Below, piece by piece: positions 40,526 through 50,242 of a stretch of DNA of 64,000 bases (position 1 is its first letter; every line of letters starts with the position of its first letter). This stretch comes from Saprospirales bacterium GYS_P2D (GTDB lineage Bacteria > Bacteroidota > Bacteroidia > Chitinophagales > Saprospiraceae), in NCBI GenBank assembly GCA_009833045.1, contig WUUP01000005.1:124001-188000 (forward strand). The letters run 5' to 3'. Position numbers and translations under genes: made by a program. The notes below the pieces were generated by a model, which was not told the origin of the DNA, searched no databases, and saw only the letters and a program-made list of their open reading frames with translations.

Positions 40526-42022
40526 ATGATTTCGCTGACACATATTACCATAGATTCTCACGAGCCACTTGTCTTTGATCATATGCACATATCTGATGAG
40601 GATAAGCTGGCTATCATCGCTGATGATACTGCAGCTGCCAGCCGTCTATGTGAGGTCATAGCGGGCAAGCGATCGCCAAGATCTGGTGAGCGAGTAGCAA
40701 GTTCAGGACTCAGCATTAGTTTATTAGATCGATCCTTTCAGTCTGCAATTCAGCTTTCGGGTTTATTCTCTTATCATCAGCAGCGATACGAGTCGAGTTA
40801 TCAGACATATGGGCCGACAGTCTTGGAGTATTTGAGAGATTATTATGTGCCCATTGGTACTATTGATCCACGCTCTATAGAGCATATAGAGATAGCAGAT
40901 ATTGGCTACAGCCAAATAGAAAAATATGCAAAACAGATATCTATAGATCATCTCCTACAGCGTAGAGTCATCTCTCTGAGCAGTGGAGAATCTCGAAAAG
41001 TCAATATCCTAAAATCACTGATCCAAGAACCAGATCTGATCATCATGGATCAGCCCTATGTAGGACTGGATGAGGACTCGAGGCATGATCTCAAAAACCT
41101 GCTAGATCAACTTATAGCTCAAGGCATGCAAATTGTCATATCAATAAGCCGAAAAGAGAATATCCCATCAGGAGTCAATCGCCTGATAATCTGTGAGAAA
41201 GGCGGGATAAGTGATGATTTGATACCTCCTTTTGATCATGCAAAAATTGAGGCATCAATAGTCAAAATAAATACTAAAAAGGCGACTAATATAAATGTCG
41301 AAAATATAGATAGGTCATCGGATAGAGAGGTGCTCATCTCTCTATCCGATGTCTCTATCCGCTACTCTGGATCGTCTGTACTTCAGGATATATCTTGGCA
41401 AGTGTGCAGAGGAGATCGCTGGCGCATCAAGGGTAATAATGGCTCTGGTAAGACTACACTACTCAGTATGGTGAGTGGAGATCATCCGCAGTCATTTTCT
41501 ACTGCGGTCAGATTATTTGGCAAGCGTAGAGGGCCTGAGATGAGCCTATGGCAGATCAAAAAGCATATCGCTCACGTCTCTCCAGAGATACAGGCTTATA
41601 CAGATAGTGCTCAGCGGGTAGCCCAATTATTGAGATCATCATTTATATCTGATCGGGGACCCATATCACGGATAGGCCAAATCCATGAAGACATCATAGC
41701 TAAATGGACCACCCAGTTTGGTATAGCTCACCTCATAGATCAACCGCTTTACAGCCTTTCTCTTCTTCAGTTGAAAAGAGTTTTGCTCACAAGAGCTATG
41801 CTCAATGATCCAGAGATCATCATCCTCGATGAGCTATGCCAAGGGCTCGAGTCTCAGGATAGGGTTGACTTATTACAGGATATTGAGGAGATATGTGATG
41901 ATGTAGGTCTGACCGTATTATATGTCAGTCATTATGATGATGAGAGTATCTCGTCTTTGACACATGAGCTCACGCTTGATCATGGTCGTATAGTATCTAT
42001 AAGACAGCTTTTAAGAGGGTAA
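40526..42022 (+). CDS. Tandem ABC ATPase with complementary degenerate sites (ModF-like)
   Basis: 498 residues with two ABC domains and no membrane segment. In the first domain the P-loop is lost (residues 31-40, IADDTAAASR), but the signature LSSGE (151-155) is intact and Walker B ends in Q (LIIMDQ). In the second domain the P-loop GNNGSGKT (303-310) and Walker B with D435 and E436 are intact, but the signature is degenerate (LSLLQ, 411-415). One composite ATP site, P-loop of domain 2 with signature of domain 1, could therefore still work. The layout resembles ModF/PhrA-like proteins. No permease gene is next to it; substrate or role unknown. Confidence 0.78.
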   Translation: MISLTHITIDSHEPLVFDHMHISDEDKLAIIADDTAAASRLCEVIAGKRSPRSGERVASSGLSISLLDRSFQSAIQLSGLFSYHQQRYESSYQTYGPTVLEYLRDYYVPIGTIDPRSIEHIEIADIGYSQIEKYAKQISIDHLLQRRVISLSSGESRKVNILKSLIQEPDLIIMDQPYVGLDEDSRHDLKNLLDQLIAQGMQIVISISRKENIPSGVNRLIICEKGGISDDLIPPFDHAKIEASIVKINTKKATNINVENIDRSSDREVLISLSDVSIRYSGSSVLQDISWQVCRGDRWRIKGNNGSGKTTLLSMVSGDHPQSFSTAVRLFGKRRGPEMSLWQIKKHIAHVSPEIQAYTDSAQRVAQLLRSSFISDRGPISRIGQIHEDIIAKWTTQFGIAHLIDQPLYSLSLLQLKRVLLTRAMLNDPEIIILDELCQGLESQDRVDLLQDIEEICDDVGLTVLYVSHYDDESISSLTHELTLDHGRIVSIRQLLRG

Positions 42023-42066
42023 AATTTAGATAGATTTAGGAGCTATTTTAGAGTAAGAAAATAGCA

Positions 42067-42098
42067 TTTGAATAAACCTGCTAAAGGTGCTACCTTTG
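42067..42098 (+). promoter_or_regulatory. Bacteroidota-type promoter of the PpiD-like gene
   Basis: TTTG (42067-42070), a 20-bp spacer and TACCTTTG (42091-42098) fit the consensus. The start at 42143 lies about 38 bp after the expected transcript start, so the earlier start in the same frame at 42068 is excluded. Confidence 0.8.
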
Positions 42099-42142
42099 CC
42101 ACGCTTTTTTCAGAAGCACAAGCTTTACAATATAATATAACT

Positions 42143-44260
42143 ATGGCCTTAATAGGGAAAATAAGAAATAACATGTGGGCGGTGTTCGTGATCATCGCTT
42201 TGGCTACGCTTTCATTTATCTTGATGGATGCGATGGGCCCAGGAGGTGGAGGACCGACTGTTAATACAGCAGTGGGTGAAATCGCTGGTCAGAAGATATC
42301 AAACACAGAGTTTGAGTCAGCATACAGAACACTGTTCAACAACTCGAATGATCCTAATGCCAGCCGTGCTGCATTGTGGAATTACTTCGTAGAGGAGAAG
42401 GTAGTGAAGAAAGAGGCTGAGCAACTTGGCCTTAGTGTTGGCCAAGATGAGTATGTGGATTTACAGTTTGGGAGTAAGCTCAGTCCGATCGTATACCAAA
42501 ACTTCATGAATCCAGCTACTGGTCAACTTGACGTAGCTCAGCTGCAGCAGATCAAGCAGCAGATAGAGTCTGGTGCTGAGATGGCTCCACAGTTTGAGCA
42601 GTTTTGGAAAGAGCAAGGAAAGCAAATCATCAAAGCTCAACTACAGACTAAACTCAGCAGTATAGCACAAAAGGCAGTATATACTCCTAACTGGATGGCA
42701 GAGACTCTCTATAGCGAGGAGAATGGATCTGCAGATATCGCTGTAGTGAAAGTACCTTTTGACAATATCCCTGCTGGTGATATCTCAGTGAGTGATGCAG
42801 ATATTATGAACTTTGTGAAAGAAAACAGAGAGGATTTCGAAAGAACTGAAGAGAAAAGAGTGATCGAATATGTGAAAATGGATGTCTATCCTACGGCACT
42901 CGATAGTATCAATATCAGAAAAGAAGTAGACGGGCTCATCAGTGAGTTTGCCACTACAGAAAATGATTCAGTATTCGCCATCAATAACAATGGCTTCTAC
43001 TCGGACTTCTATGTGAAGGCAGAGACAGTAGATGAGTCTTACCAAAATGATCTACCTAACTATGAAGTAGGTAAGGTTTATGGTCCTTATTTATTGAGAA
43101 ACGTCTATCAAGCTGTGAAACTACTTGACAAGAGAGTAGTACCTGACTCAGTGAGAGCGAGCCACATCCTCAGGAGAGCTACTCCTGGCAGTGCTGCTCA
43201 GATGGAAGAGGCAGAGCGCCTCATCGATAGTCTCTTGATCGTAGCTCAGCGAGGACGTACTCCTTTTGATACTTTAGCCGCTAATTTTAGCGAGGACTTA
43301 GCAAATAGTCAAGACGGTGGAGATCTCGGATACTTTGCTCAAGGAGCGATGGTCGGACCGTTTAACAAGACAGCATTCATCGATGGTAAAGAAGGAGGAT
43401 ACTATAAGGTCAAAACACAGTTTGGTGTACACTTAGTACATATCGTGGATCAGAAGTATGAGACTCGTGAGCCGAAGTATCAGTTAGCATTCATTAATAC
43501 GCCTATCGTGCCGAGTAAGGAGACTCAGAACGCAATGTATGAGAATATGGTAGATCTCGTAAGCTCTCACCCATATCTTGATGATCTCAAGGCGGCAGTG
43601 GATAAAATAGGAAATCTAAGTGTCCAGACCAGCAATGAAGTAGGTATCAATGACTACCAGATCAATGGACTACAGTCAGGATCAGTCACCCGAGATGTCA
43701 TCAAGTGGGCTTTCGCCGAAGGCACAAGTACAAATGATGTATCAGCTGTAGTATATCAGTTTCAAGATCCTGTTCTGTATTATAATAATGCTTATGTAGT
43801 AGCAGGACTCGGATCTATATTGAAGCCAGGTATGCCAAGTGTATCAGAGGTGAGAAACCAAGTAGAATTTGCAGTGCTTAATAAGCTAAAAGGAGAGAAA
43901 GCGCTATCTGCTATCACTTCTACTGATCTTAATGCTGTAGCAAGCCAATACAATAGTGCAGTAGATACACTCAGAGGAGTAAATATGCTGAATAACTTTG
44001 TGGCAGGATTAGGAAATGAGCCTAAAGTGCTCGGCGCAGCATTCGGCCAAGAGGCTGGTAGTACATCCGCTCCTATCTTGGGCAATAGTGGTGTATTCGT
44101 CGTGAAGACGCTCAATAAGCAGCCTGCTGGAGAAGCAACTAATATTGCTTATATCAAGAAGACTACCGCTGACAAAACTAAGAGTCAAGCCGTATCTGGA
44201 CTGATGGAGGCTCTCAAGCAAAATGTAGAGATCAAGGATAATAGAAGTGCCTTCTATTAA
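42143..44260 (+). CDS. PpiD/SurA-like periplasmic peptidyl-prolyl isomerase
   Basis: About 705 residues from ATG at 42143 (MALIGKIRNNMWAVFVIIAL). One N-terminal membrane anchor (about 11-31), then a SurA_N_3-type chaperone region, a parvulin domain at about 330-440 (VRASHILRRATPGSAAQMEE, DGGDLGYFAQGAMVGPFNKTAF and FGVHLVHIVDQ) and a C-terminal chaperone region. It sits in the inner membrane facing the periplasm and helps fold envelope proteins. The promoter at 42067-42098 supports the start. Confidence 0.92.
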   Translation: MALIGKIRNNMWAVFVIIALATLSFILMDAMGPGGGGPTVNTAVGEIAGQKISNTEFESAYRTLFNNSNDPNASRAALWNYFVEEKVVKKEAEQLGLSVGQDEYVDLQFGSKLSPIVYQNFMNPATGQLDVAQLQQIKQQIESGAEMAPQFEQFWKEQGKQIIKAQLQTKLSSIAQKAVYTPNWMAETLYSEENGSADIAVVKVPFDNIPAGDISVSDADIMNFVKENREDFERTEEKRVIEYVKMDVYPTALDSINIRKEVDGLISEFATTENDSVFAINNNGFYSDFYVKAETVDESYQNDLPNYEVGKVYGPYLLRNVYQAVKLLDKRVVPDSVRASHILRRATPGSAAQMEEAERLIDSLLIVAQRGRTPFDTLAANFSEDLANSQDGGDLGYFAQGAMVGPFNKTAFIDGKEGGYYKVKTQFGVHLVHIVDQKYETREPKYQLAFINTPIVPSKETQNAMYENMVDLVSSHPYLDDLKAAVDKIGNLSVQTSNEVGINDYQINGLQSGSVTRDVIKWAFAEGTSTNDVSAVVYQFQDPVLYYNNAYVVAGLGSILKPGMPSVSEVRNQVEFAVLNKLKGEKALSAITSTDLNAVASQYNSAVDTLRGVNMLNNFVAGLGNEPKVLGAAFGQEAGSTSAPILGNSGVFVVKTLNKQPAGEATNIAYIKKTTADKTKSQAVSGLMEALKQNVEIKDNRSAFY

Positions 44261-44284
44261 TCGAGATCAAAAAATATAGATTAT

Positions 44285-44321
44285 ACAAACGATCGGCCAT
44301 ACGCCGGTCGTTTGTCATTTT
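44285..44321 (+). terminator. Terminator after the PpiD-like gene
   Basis: A 13-bp stem (ACAAACGATCGGC / GCCGGTCGTTTGT, one G-T pair, loop CATAC) followed by CATTTT. It ends one base before the ATG of the next gene, so that gene is either read by leakage or has a promoter inside this stretch. Confidence 0.85.
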
Positions 44322-44945
44322 ATGAAGCTTCTTATGCGTTTTGTACTATTATTAATGGTGGGGATCAGTCTGACTCACTGTAAGCCTAAACTAAGAAAAG
44401 TAGTGGATCAACCTGAAGGCTCAGATACCCGTACCGAATACCAAGTCGACGAATATGAACTGAGACAGGGTGAGTCTGTCACCTATATCGATGATGTCCT
44501 ATATGAGCGTTCCATGTATAAGGATGGTGAGCTACATGGAGATCGATACATATATTTCCCTGATGGTCAAACAGAAATACACGAACGGTATGATAGCGGT
44601 CTACTGAACGATACATTGCGCATATACTATCCCTCAGGTCAGATCAAATTGAAACTATACTATGAGTACGGAGATCTCACTGGTCAGAGTCAGAAGTACT
44701 ATGAGGATGGAGTCCTTGCAGAGACAGCGACCTTTAAGGACAATGAGGAGAATGGTCCATTCGTGGAGTATCATCCAAATGGAAATATCAAATGGCAAGG
44801 CAATTATCTAAATGGTGACAATGAGTTTGGCGAATTATTGAACTACGATGAGTCAGGTGCGCTGATAAAGAAGATGATATGTGATAGCTTGGCTATCTGT
44901 CGGACGGTATGGACCAAAGAAAATGGCGATATTGAGCCCCAATGA
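44322..44945 (+). CDS. YwqK-like lipoprotein with MORN-type repeats
   Basis: 207 residues. Signal MKLLMRFVLLLMVGISLTHC has a lipobox with C20. Repeats of about 22-24 residues such as YKDGELHGDRYIYFPDGQTE, DSGLLNDTLRIYYPSGQIK and YEYGDLTGQSQKYYEDGV follow the YwqK/MORN-like pattern. Some databases call this family toxin-antitoxin YwqK antitoxin, but there is no toxin gene next to it. Its stop overlaps the start of porQ (ATGA), so the two are translationally coupled, suggesting a role near the outer membrane. Confidence 0.82.
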   Translation: MKLLMRFVLLLMVGISLTHCKPKLRKVVDQPEGSDTRTEYQVDEYELRQGESVTYIDDVLYERSMYKDGELHGDRYIYFPDGQTEIHERYDSGLLNDTLRIYYPSGQIKLKLYYEYGDLTGQSQKYYEDGVLAETATFKDNEENGPFVEYHPNGNIKWQGNYLNGDNEFGELLNYDESGALIKKMICDSLAICRTVWTKENGDIEPQ

Positions 44946-45988
44946 GCCGATCATTATTACTTATAGTATCTTTTTTTACGCTGGAGCTAAGTGCACAGAT
45001 AGGAGGCTTTCAGGGGTATGAATTTCTCAATCTGTCACCATCAGCAAGGAGCACTGCGATGGGTGGCTATATGAGTGCTATCAGAGATGCTGATATTAAT
45101 CTTCTACAGGCTAATCCTGCACTATTGAGTAGCCAAACTCATCATCAGGTCGCTATAAATCACAGTTTTCATTTTGCCGATATCTCTTACGGTTCTGTCG
45201 CTTATGGATTTGGGTTAGACAGCGTTGGTCTGCAGATCGGGCTTGGTGTACAGTATATAGACTATGGTAGCTTCACTCGTCGAGATGAGCGAGATTTAGA
45301 TCTGGGAGATTTCAGTGGAGGTGAGCAGGCCATTCATCTGTCAGTGGCTCGGCAGTGGGAGGACCGTATTGCTTTAGGAGCTACACTGAAGTGGATACAC
45401 TCAAATCTCGATATCTATCAACGTCACGCTATAGCTATGGATATCGGAGCTAACTATATCAATCCTGAGAAAAGAAGCTCTGTCAGCTTTGTAATCAAAA
45501 ATATCGGGACAGAGCTATCAAGTGGCGGGCTACAGCATTCATCGTTGCCTTTGGATGTTCAGCTGTCCTATGCTAAGCGATTAGAGCATTTACCCTTCAG
45601 ATGGACGCTGACTGCTCACCACTTGCATATTGGAGATCTGCAAAATAATAGTGAAGAGAATAATGATCCCATTTTCATCAATCAAACACCCTCAGAACCA
45701 TCTCGTTTTTCAGATTTTATTGATAATACTTTCAGACACCTTTCTTTTGGTGGCGAGCTACTACTGGGGGCCAATGAGGCGGTCGCCATTCGATTAGGAT
45801 ATAATCATCTGCGAAATCGACAACTGTCTACTTCTGCTTTTCGCAGTTTTAGCGGCTTTAGTTTTGGTTTTGGGATTAAAGTCAAAAAGATCCGAATAGA
45901 TTATGCATTGGCCAATTATCACCTGACCGGCGGTGTCAATCATTTGAGTCTGTTGGTAGATTTGGATGAGTTGATGTCAAGATTTTAG
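44942..45988 (+). CDS. porQ: Type IX secretion protein PorQ-like
   Basis: 348 residues with signal MSRSLLLIVSFFTLELSAQ. The FLNLSPSARSTAMGGYMSAIRDADINLLQANPALLS segment is the conserved start of PorV/PorQ-type outer-membrane barrels. The rest alternates aromatic and polar residues in the manner of a beta-barrel of about 14 strands. PorQ takes part in the type IX secretion attachment complex that adds A-LPS to cargo. The start is coupled to the lipoprotein gene by ATGA. Convergent overlap of 4 bp with the MATE gene. Confidence 0.9.
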   Translation: MSRSLLLIVSFFTLELSAQIGGFQGYEFLNLSPSARSTAMGGYMSAIRDADINLLQANPALLSSQTHHQVAINHSFHFADISYGSVAYGFGLDSVGLQIGLGVQYIDYGSFTRRDERDLDLGDFSGGEQAIHLSVARQWEDRIALGATLKWIHSNLDIYQRHAIAMDIGANYINPEKRSSVSFVIKNIGTELSSGGLQHSSLPLDVQLSYAKRLEHLPFRWTLTAHHLHIGDLQNNSEENNDPIFINQTPSEPSRFSDFIDNTFRHLSFGGELLLGANEAVAIRLGYNHLRNRQLSTSAFRSFSGFSFGFGIKVKKIRIDYALANYHLTGGVNHLSLLVDLDELMSRF

Positions 45989-47379
45989 ATGATTGTTTCT
46001 TTCCATTCTCCCCTGCGGAAGATCACGATGGCCATCACCGCTAATATACTGGAAGCTATCGCTATTGCAATGTAGACACCCTTAGCTCCTGGCTCAAAAT
46101 ATTGAGACAAGTAATAAGCCAAAGGAATCTGAATGATCCAAAAGGCAATAAAATTGAGCACGGTCGGGGTGACAGTATCGCCAGCGCCATTAAAGGATTG
46201 GCCGATAACCATCTCGTAGGCATAAAAGATGTATCCTGCGGTGATGATACGCAAGGCCAAAACTCCATTATTGACCACATTTGGGCTATCGCTGAATATT
46301 CTCACTATGGGCTCTGCAGTGAACAAAAAAGCCACTGAAAGCATAGCTAAAAATAGCATATTGGCTATAGCCGCCCTCCATACTGAGGCCTCTGCTCTAT
46401 CAGGCTGACCTGCTCCCAGATTTTGACCTACGAGCGTAGCTGCAGCCATCGCCAGTCCCCAAGAAGGTAGAAGAGTAAACATGATAACTCGCCAAGCTAT
46501 CGTATATCCTGCCAGCGCCTCACTACCAAACTGAGCTACGATCCGTATCAAAAAGATAAAGCTGGCAGAGGCTAATAGATGTTGTCCTGCCCCGCCTGCT
46601 GATACTCGAAGAAGCTTGATAATCGTATCCCAAATGATTTTAAGATTCTTTTTTCCGATCGTGATTATTGACTTATCATTGAATAAGTGATACAGCTGAT
46701 ACAGCACTCCTATGCCACGACCAGTACAGGTGGCAATAGCAGCTCCAGTAAGTCCTAACTCCGGGAAAGGGCCGAGTCCAAAAATCAAACACGGATCCAA
46801 GACAATATTCAGTCCATTAGCTATCCAGAGGGTACGCATGGCGATAGAGGCATCTCCCGCTCCTCTGAATATAGCATTGATGGCAAATAGTAGCATCAAG
46901 ATGATATTGAGGCTGAGGATGATTCGAGTATAGTTGGTTCCTTCTGCTAAGAGTTTATCATCTCCTCCCATCAGTCGAAGTAGGTCATCTGCATACAGAT
47001 AGCCTGCTATTCCCATCAGTAGCGAGAAAAATATAGCGATGATCAAGGCCTGTACAGCGGCGTCTGCTGCTTCGTCGGGCCGCTGCTCGCCGATACGTCT
47101 GGCCACCATCGCCGACCCGGCCATACTCACTCCGAGTGCGATAGATACGACGATGAACATGAATGATTCTGTCAGACCAATGGCTGCCAATGCCTCATCA
47201 CTGCCTATCTGTGCTACAAAGAAGGCATCCACTACAGCAAAAAGTGACTCCATAGCCATCTCTAATATCATTGGGATAGCCAAAAGAACTAATGCTCTAT
47301 TAATCCCTATAGAGACAAAATCTTTTTCCTCGCCTTTGACTGCGACCAAGAAGAATTTGATCCATTTTTTGAGTTTCAT
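45985..47379 (-). CDS. MATE family efflux transporter
   Basis: About 464 residues with 12 membrane segments. LAIPMILEMAMESLFAVVDAFFVAQIG and the following ALAAIGLTES stretch are typical of MATE exporters, as are the repeated GAGDA and NGAGDT motifs in the two halves. MATE proteins export cationic drugs or metabolites using Na+ or H+. The frame opens with TTG at 47388, but ATG at 47379 (MKLKKWIKFFL) is more likely. Substrate unknown. Confidence 0.93.
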   Translation of the reverse strand: MKLKKWIKFFLVAVKGEEKDFVSIGINRALVLLAIPMILEMAMESLFAVVDAFFVAQIGSDEALAAIGLTESFMFIVVSIALGVSMAGSAMVARRIGEQRPDEAADAAVQALIIAIFFSLLMGIAGYLYADDLLRLMGGDDKLLAEGTNYTRIILSLNIILMLLFAINAIFRGAGDASIAMRTLWIANGLNIVLDPCLIFGLGPFPELGLTGAAIATCTGRGIGVLYQLYHLFNDKSIITIGKKNLKIIWDTIIKLLRVSAGGAGQHLLASASFIFLIRIVAQFGSEALAGYTIAWRVIMFTLLPSWGLAMAAATLVGQNLGAGQPDRAEASVWRAAIANMLFLAMLSVAFLFTAEPIVRIFSDSPNVVNNGVLALRIITAGYIFYAYEMVIGQSFNGAGDTVTPTVLNFIAFWIIQIPLAYYLSQYFEPGAKGVYIAIAIASSILAVMAIVIFRRGEWKETII

Positions 47380-47504
47380 GCTGCACAAGGATACGAATAA
47401 GCCAAGTGAGCGGAAATTTAAGTTGTTAATATTTATTTAGATTGCCATTTTGGAAAACCATTTCAATTAATAGTATTGTTGTATTACTAATCAAGAAACA
47501 GATC

Positions 47505-47960
47505 ATGAAACGACTTTTTATTGTACTCTTCGTAGGGATAATAGCACTTCCTTTATTTGCTCAGGATGAAGCTACACCCAATGCTAATCTGTGGAAGACT
47601 TTAGCTAAAATCACTTATAAGAAGGAGTATGATGAGTTTTTAGGATTTAAGATTGATAAGCCCGTATTCGGTGAGGAAGTACAGGCGCTTTCTGAACAAG
47701 AGGTAGAGGTCAAAGGCTATATCATACCCGTAGAAGGCTACAAAGGTCATACAGAGTTTATCTTCTCGGCATATCCATACAACATGTGTTTTTTCTGCGG
47801 AGGCGCAGGTCCAGAGACCGTGATGGAAGTAGAGAGTGCAGAGCCTGTAGAGTATACTGCTGAGCCTATCATACTCAGAGGAAAACTGCTCCTGAATGCA
47901 GATGACATCAATCGACTGATGTATCTCTTAGTTGATGCTCGATTAGTTGATGAGGGTTGA
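47505..47960 (+). CDS. Secreted DUF3299-like protein
   Basis: About 151 residues from ATG at 47505. Signal peptide MKRLFIVLFVGIIALPLFAQ, then VEVKGYIIPVEGYKGHTEFIFSAYPYNMCFFCGGAGPETVMEVE with a CxxC pair, similar to DUF3299 periplasmic proteins. The cysteine pair with the GGAGPE loop may bind a metal; that is inference. Earlier start codons in the frame lie in poorly conserved sequence. Neighbouring genes give no functional clue. Confidence 0.7.
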   Translation: MKRLFIVLFVGIIALPLFAQDEATPNANLWKTLAKITYKKEYDEFLGFKIDKPVFGEEVQALSEQEVEVKGYIIPVEGYKGHTEFIFSAYPYNMCFFCGGAGPETVMEVESAEPVEYTAEPIILRGKLLLNADDINRLMYLLVDARLVDEG

Positions 47961-48102
47961 TCTTGCCCAGTTTTCAATAAATTAAGCTTGTTCTCTTCAA
48001 TTTTTTAGTGTTGATCTATTGGTCTGGCATTATAAATGTTTGATATTTACTATATCGATGATTTTTAGCCACGTCTAAAAATTGAAAACAAATAAATCTA
48101 AA

Positions 48103-49656
48103 ATGAGCGTAGTTGAGTTAAAAGTACCTGTCATAGGCGAATCCATCACAGAAGTTACATTATCCAGTTGGCTAAAAGCCGATGGAGATTTCGTAGCATT
48201 AGATGAAGCTATTTGTGAATTTGAAAGTGACAAAGCCACTTTAGAATTTCCAGCAGAGGTGGCGGGTAAACTCATATATGTAGCAGCAGAAGGCGATGAT
48301 CTTGAGATAGGAGCCGTCGTAGCGAAAATAGACACATCAGTCACAGGAGGAAGTGCTGTGGAGCCTAAGACTACAGTACCTGAGGCCAGTGCACCATCTG
48401 CTCCAGCAGCGAGTGGCACATTTGAAGGAACAGGAGAGACGATCGAGATGAAAGTGCCAGTAATCGGAGAGTCTATCACGGAGGTGACACTATCAGCATG
48501 GCTTAAGGCCGATGGCGACTATGTAGAGCTCGATGAAGCTATTTGTGAATTTGAAAGTGATAAAGCCACCTTGGAGTTTCCTGCAGAGGCAGCTGGACGA
48601 TTAATACATGTCGCTGCAGAGGGAGATGACCTTGAGATCGGTGCTATCGTAGCTAGGATCGAGAAAGGAAGTAAAGAAGCTGCTCCAGCTGCACCAACGA
48701 GTGCTGATGCCAGCACTCCAGCTGCACCAGCGGCCGCTACAGGATCAACGAGCTATGCTACTGGACATCCGTCACCTGCAGCGGCTAAAATCTTAGCGGA
48801 AAAGGGAATCGATCCTAAAGATGTAAAAGGAACAGGTGTAGACGGGCGTATCACAAAAGAAGATGCTATGAAAGCTGAAAAATCTGCTCCAGCACCAGAT
48901 ATACCAAAAGCAACAGAAGCTGCGGCTCCAACTGTATCTTTGGCTCAGGCGTTCAGCAGAAATAGTCGTAGAGAGAAGATGACTCGTATGAGACGTACGA
49001 TAGCAACTCGTCTCGTAGCTGCTAAGAATGACTCTGCGATGCTCACTACCTTCAATGAGGTAGACCTAACGAATATCATCGCTCTCAGAAAGAAATATCA
49101 AGAACACTTCGTCAATAAGTATGGCATTAAGTTAGGCTTTATGTCCTTATTCGCTAAGGCTTGTGCACAGGTACTCATGGAGATGCCAGATGTCAACGCC
49201 ATCATCGACGGAGATCACCTGATCTACCATGACTATGCCGATATCTCTATAGCGATTTCTACACCGACTGGTCTGGTAGTACCTCCAGTGCACAACTGTG
49301 AGTCTCTCGACTTCCATGAGATAGAGAAGAAAATCAAAGAATTAGCAGGTAAAGCTAGAGAAGGCAAGCTCACACTCGATGAGATGAAGGGAGGTACTTT
49401 CTCCATCACTAACGGCGGGATCTTTGGGTCGATGATGTCTACACCGATACTCAACAAGCCACAGTCGGCCATCCTCGGCATGCACGCTATAAAAGAGCGT
49501 CCGATAGTCGTAGATGGTGAGATCCAGATCAGACCGATGATGTATTTAGCACTATCGTATGACCACCGAGTCATTGATGGTAGCTCGAGTGTGACATTCT
49601 TAGTCAAAGTGATTGAACTACTTGAGGATCCTATGCGGTTGATGATGAATATATAA
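48103..49656 (+). CDS. sucB: Dihydrolipoyl succinyltransferase (2-oxoglutarate dehydrogenase E2) with two lipoyl domains
   Basis: Transfers the succinyl group to CoA in the TCA cycle. About 517 residues from ATG at 48103. Two lipoyl domains (about 1-75 and 110-185) each contain the lipoyl lysine in ESDKATLE, and their DNA is nearly identical around the site (29 bp exact at 48202-48230 and 48532-48560). An A/P-rich linker, peripheral-subunit-binding domain ([17 protein letters not shown]) and acyltransferase core with [11 protein letters not shown] follow. One lipoyl domain is more usual, but two are known in Bacteroidota. The E1 gene is not in the window. Confidence 0.93.
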   Translation: MSVVELKVPVIGESITEVTLSSWLKADGDFVALDEAICEFESDKATLEFPAEVAGKLIYVAAEGDDLEIGAVVAKIDTSVTGGSAVEPKTTVPEASAPSAPAASGTFEGTGETIEMKVPVIGESITEVTLSAWLKADGDYVELDEAICEFESDKATLEFPAEAAGRLIHVAAEGDDLEIGAIVARIEKGSKEAAPAAPTSADASTPAAPAAATGSTSYATGHPSPAAAKILAEKGIDPKDVKGTGVDGRITKEDAMKAEKSAPAPDIPKATEAAAPTVSLAQAFSRNSRREKMTRMRRTIATRLVAAKNDSAMLTTFNEVDLTNIIALRKKYQEHFVNKYGIKLGFMSLFAKACAQVLMEMPDVNAIIDGDHLIYHDYADISIAISTPTGLVVPPVHNCESLDFHEIEKKIKELAGKAREGKLTLDEMKGGTFSITNGGIFGSMMSTPILNKPQSAILGMHAIKERPIVVDGEIQIRPMMYLALSYDHRVIDGSSSVTFLVKVIELLEDPMRLMMNI

Positions 49657-49672
49657 TTCATATATTCAGCTC

Positions 49673-50179
49673 ATGACATTACAAGATTTTTTTGATGCCT
49701 GCTCGGTACATCCAGAGATTATAGGTTTCTACTTTGTAGCCTTGCCTCTTACTGCCTTTTTAGCGAGTGTATTTGGCAAGGGCGAGGGGCACCTATCACC
49801 ATGGAAGTACCTATATACGACTCTCGTCTATCTGGCGATGATCCCTGGGATCTTTGCAATATTGCTCAATGTGTATTTGTTCTTATTTGAGCGACAGCCT
49901 GTGATGGAGACTAATATTTACACACAGCTACTCCCGATTCTTGTGATGTTTTTGACGCTCTGGTTGATCAAGCGAAATGTGCCATTCGAGTATATTCCTG
50001 GATTTGATAAGCTCTCAGGACTGGTCTTTATCATCTTTGCCATATTAGCAGTGATGTGGTTATTAGACCGTATGCATATTATTGCCTTTACCTACTTGCC
50101 ATTCCAGTATATCATCATACTACTGATAGGCTTATTTATTTTGGCGAGGATTGGGCTAAAACGAATCATGGCGGATTGA
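49673..50179 (+). CDS. Conserved five-segment membrane protein
   Basis: 168 residues with about five hydrophobic segments (around 18-36, 50-70, 83-98, 112-128 and 140-158). KGEGHLSPWKYLYTTLVYLAMIPG is the most distinctive stretch. I recognise it as a conserved Bacteroidota family without a known function. It begins 16 bp after sucB and could be co-transcribed. No catalytic motif is evident. Confidence 0.72.
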   Translation: MTLQDFFDACSVHPEIIGFYFVALPLTAFLASVFGKGEGHLSPWKYLYTTLVYLAMIPGIFAILLNVYLFLFERQPVMETNIYTQLLPILVMFLTLWLIKRNVPFEYIPGFDKLSGLVFIIFAILAVMWLLDRMHIIAFTYLPFQYIIILLIGLFILARIGLKRIMAD

Positions 50180-50242
50180 CGAAAGTCAAAAATTCAGTAT
50201 TATTAGGACGATAGTAAAAATACACACTGATAATCCTAATAT

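Noticed and set aside
44322-44945. YwqK-like gene as part of a toxin-antitoxin system
   Set aside because: It is a lipoprotein coupled to porQ, with no toxin-like gene next to it; the family name is misleading.
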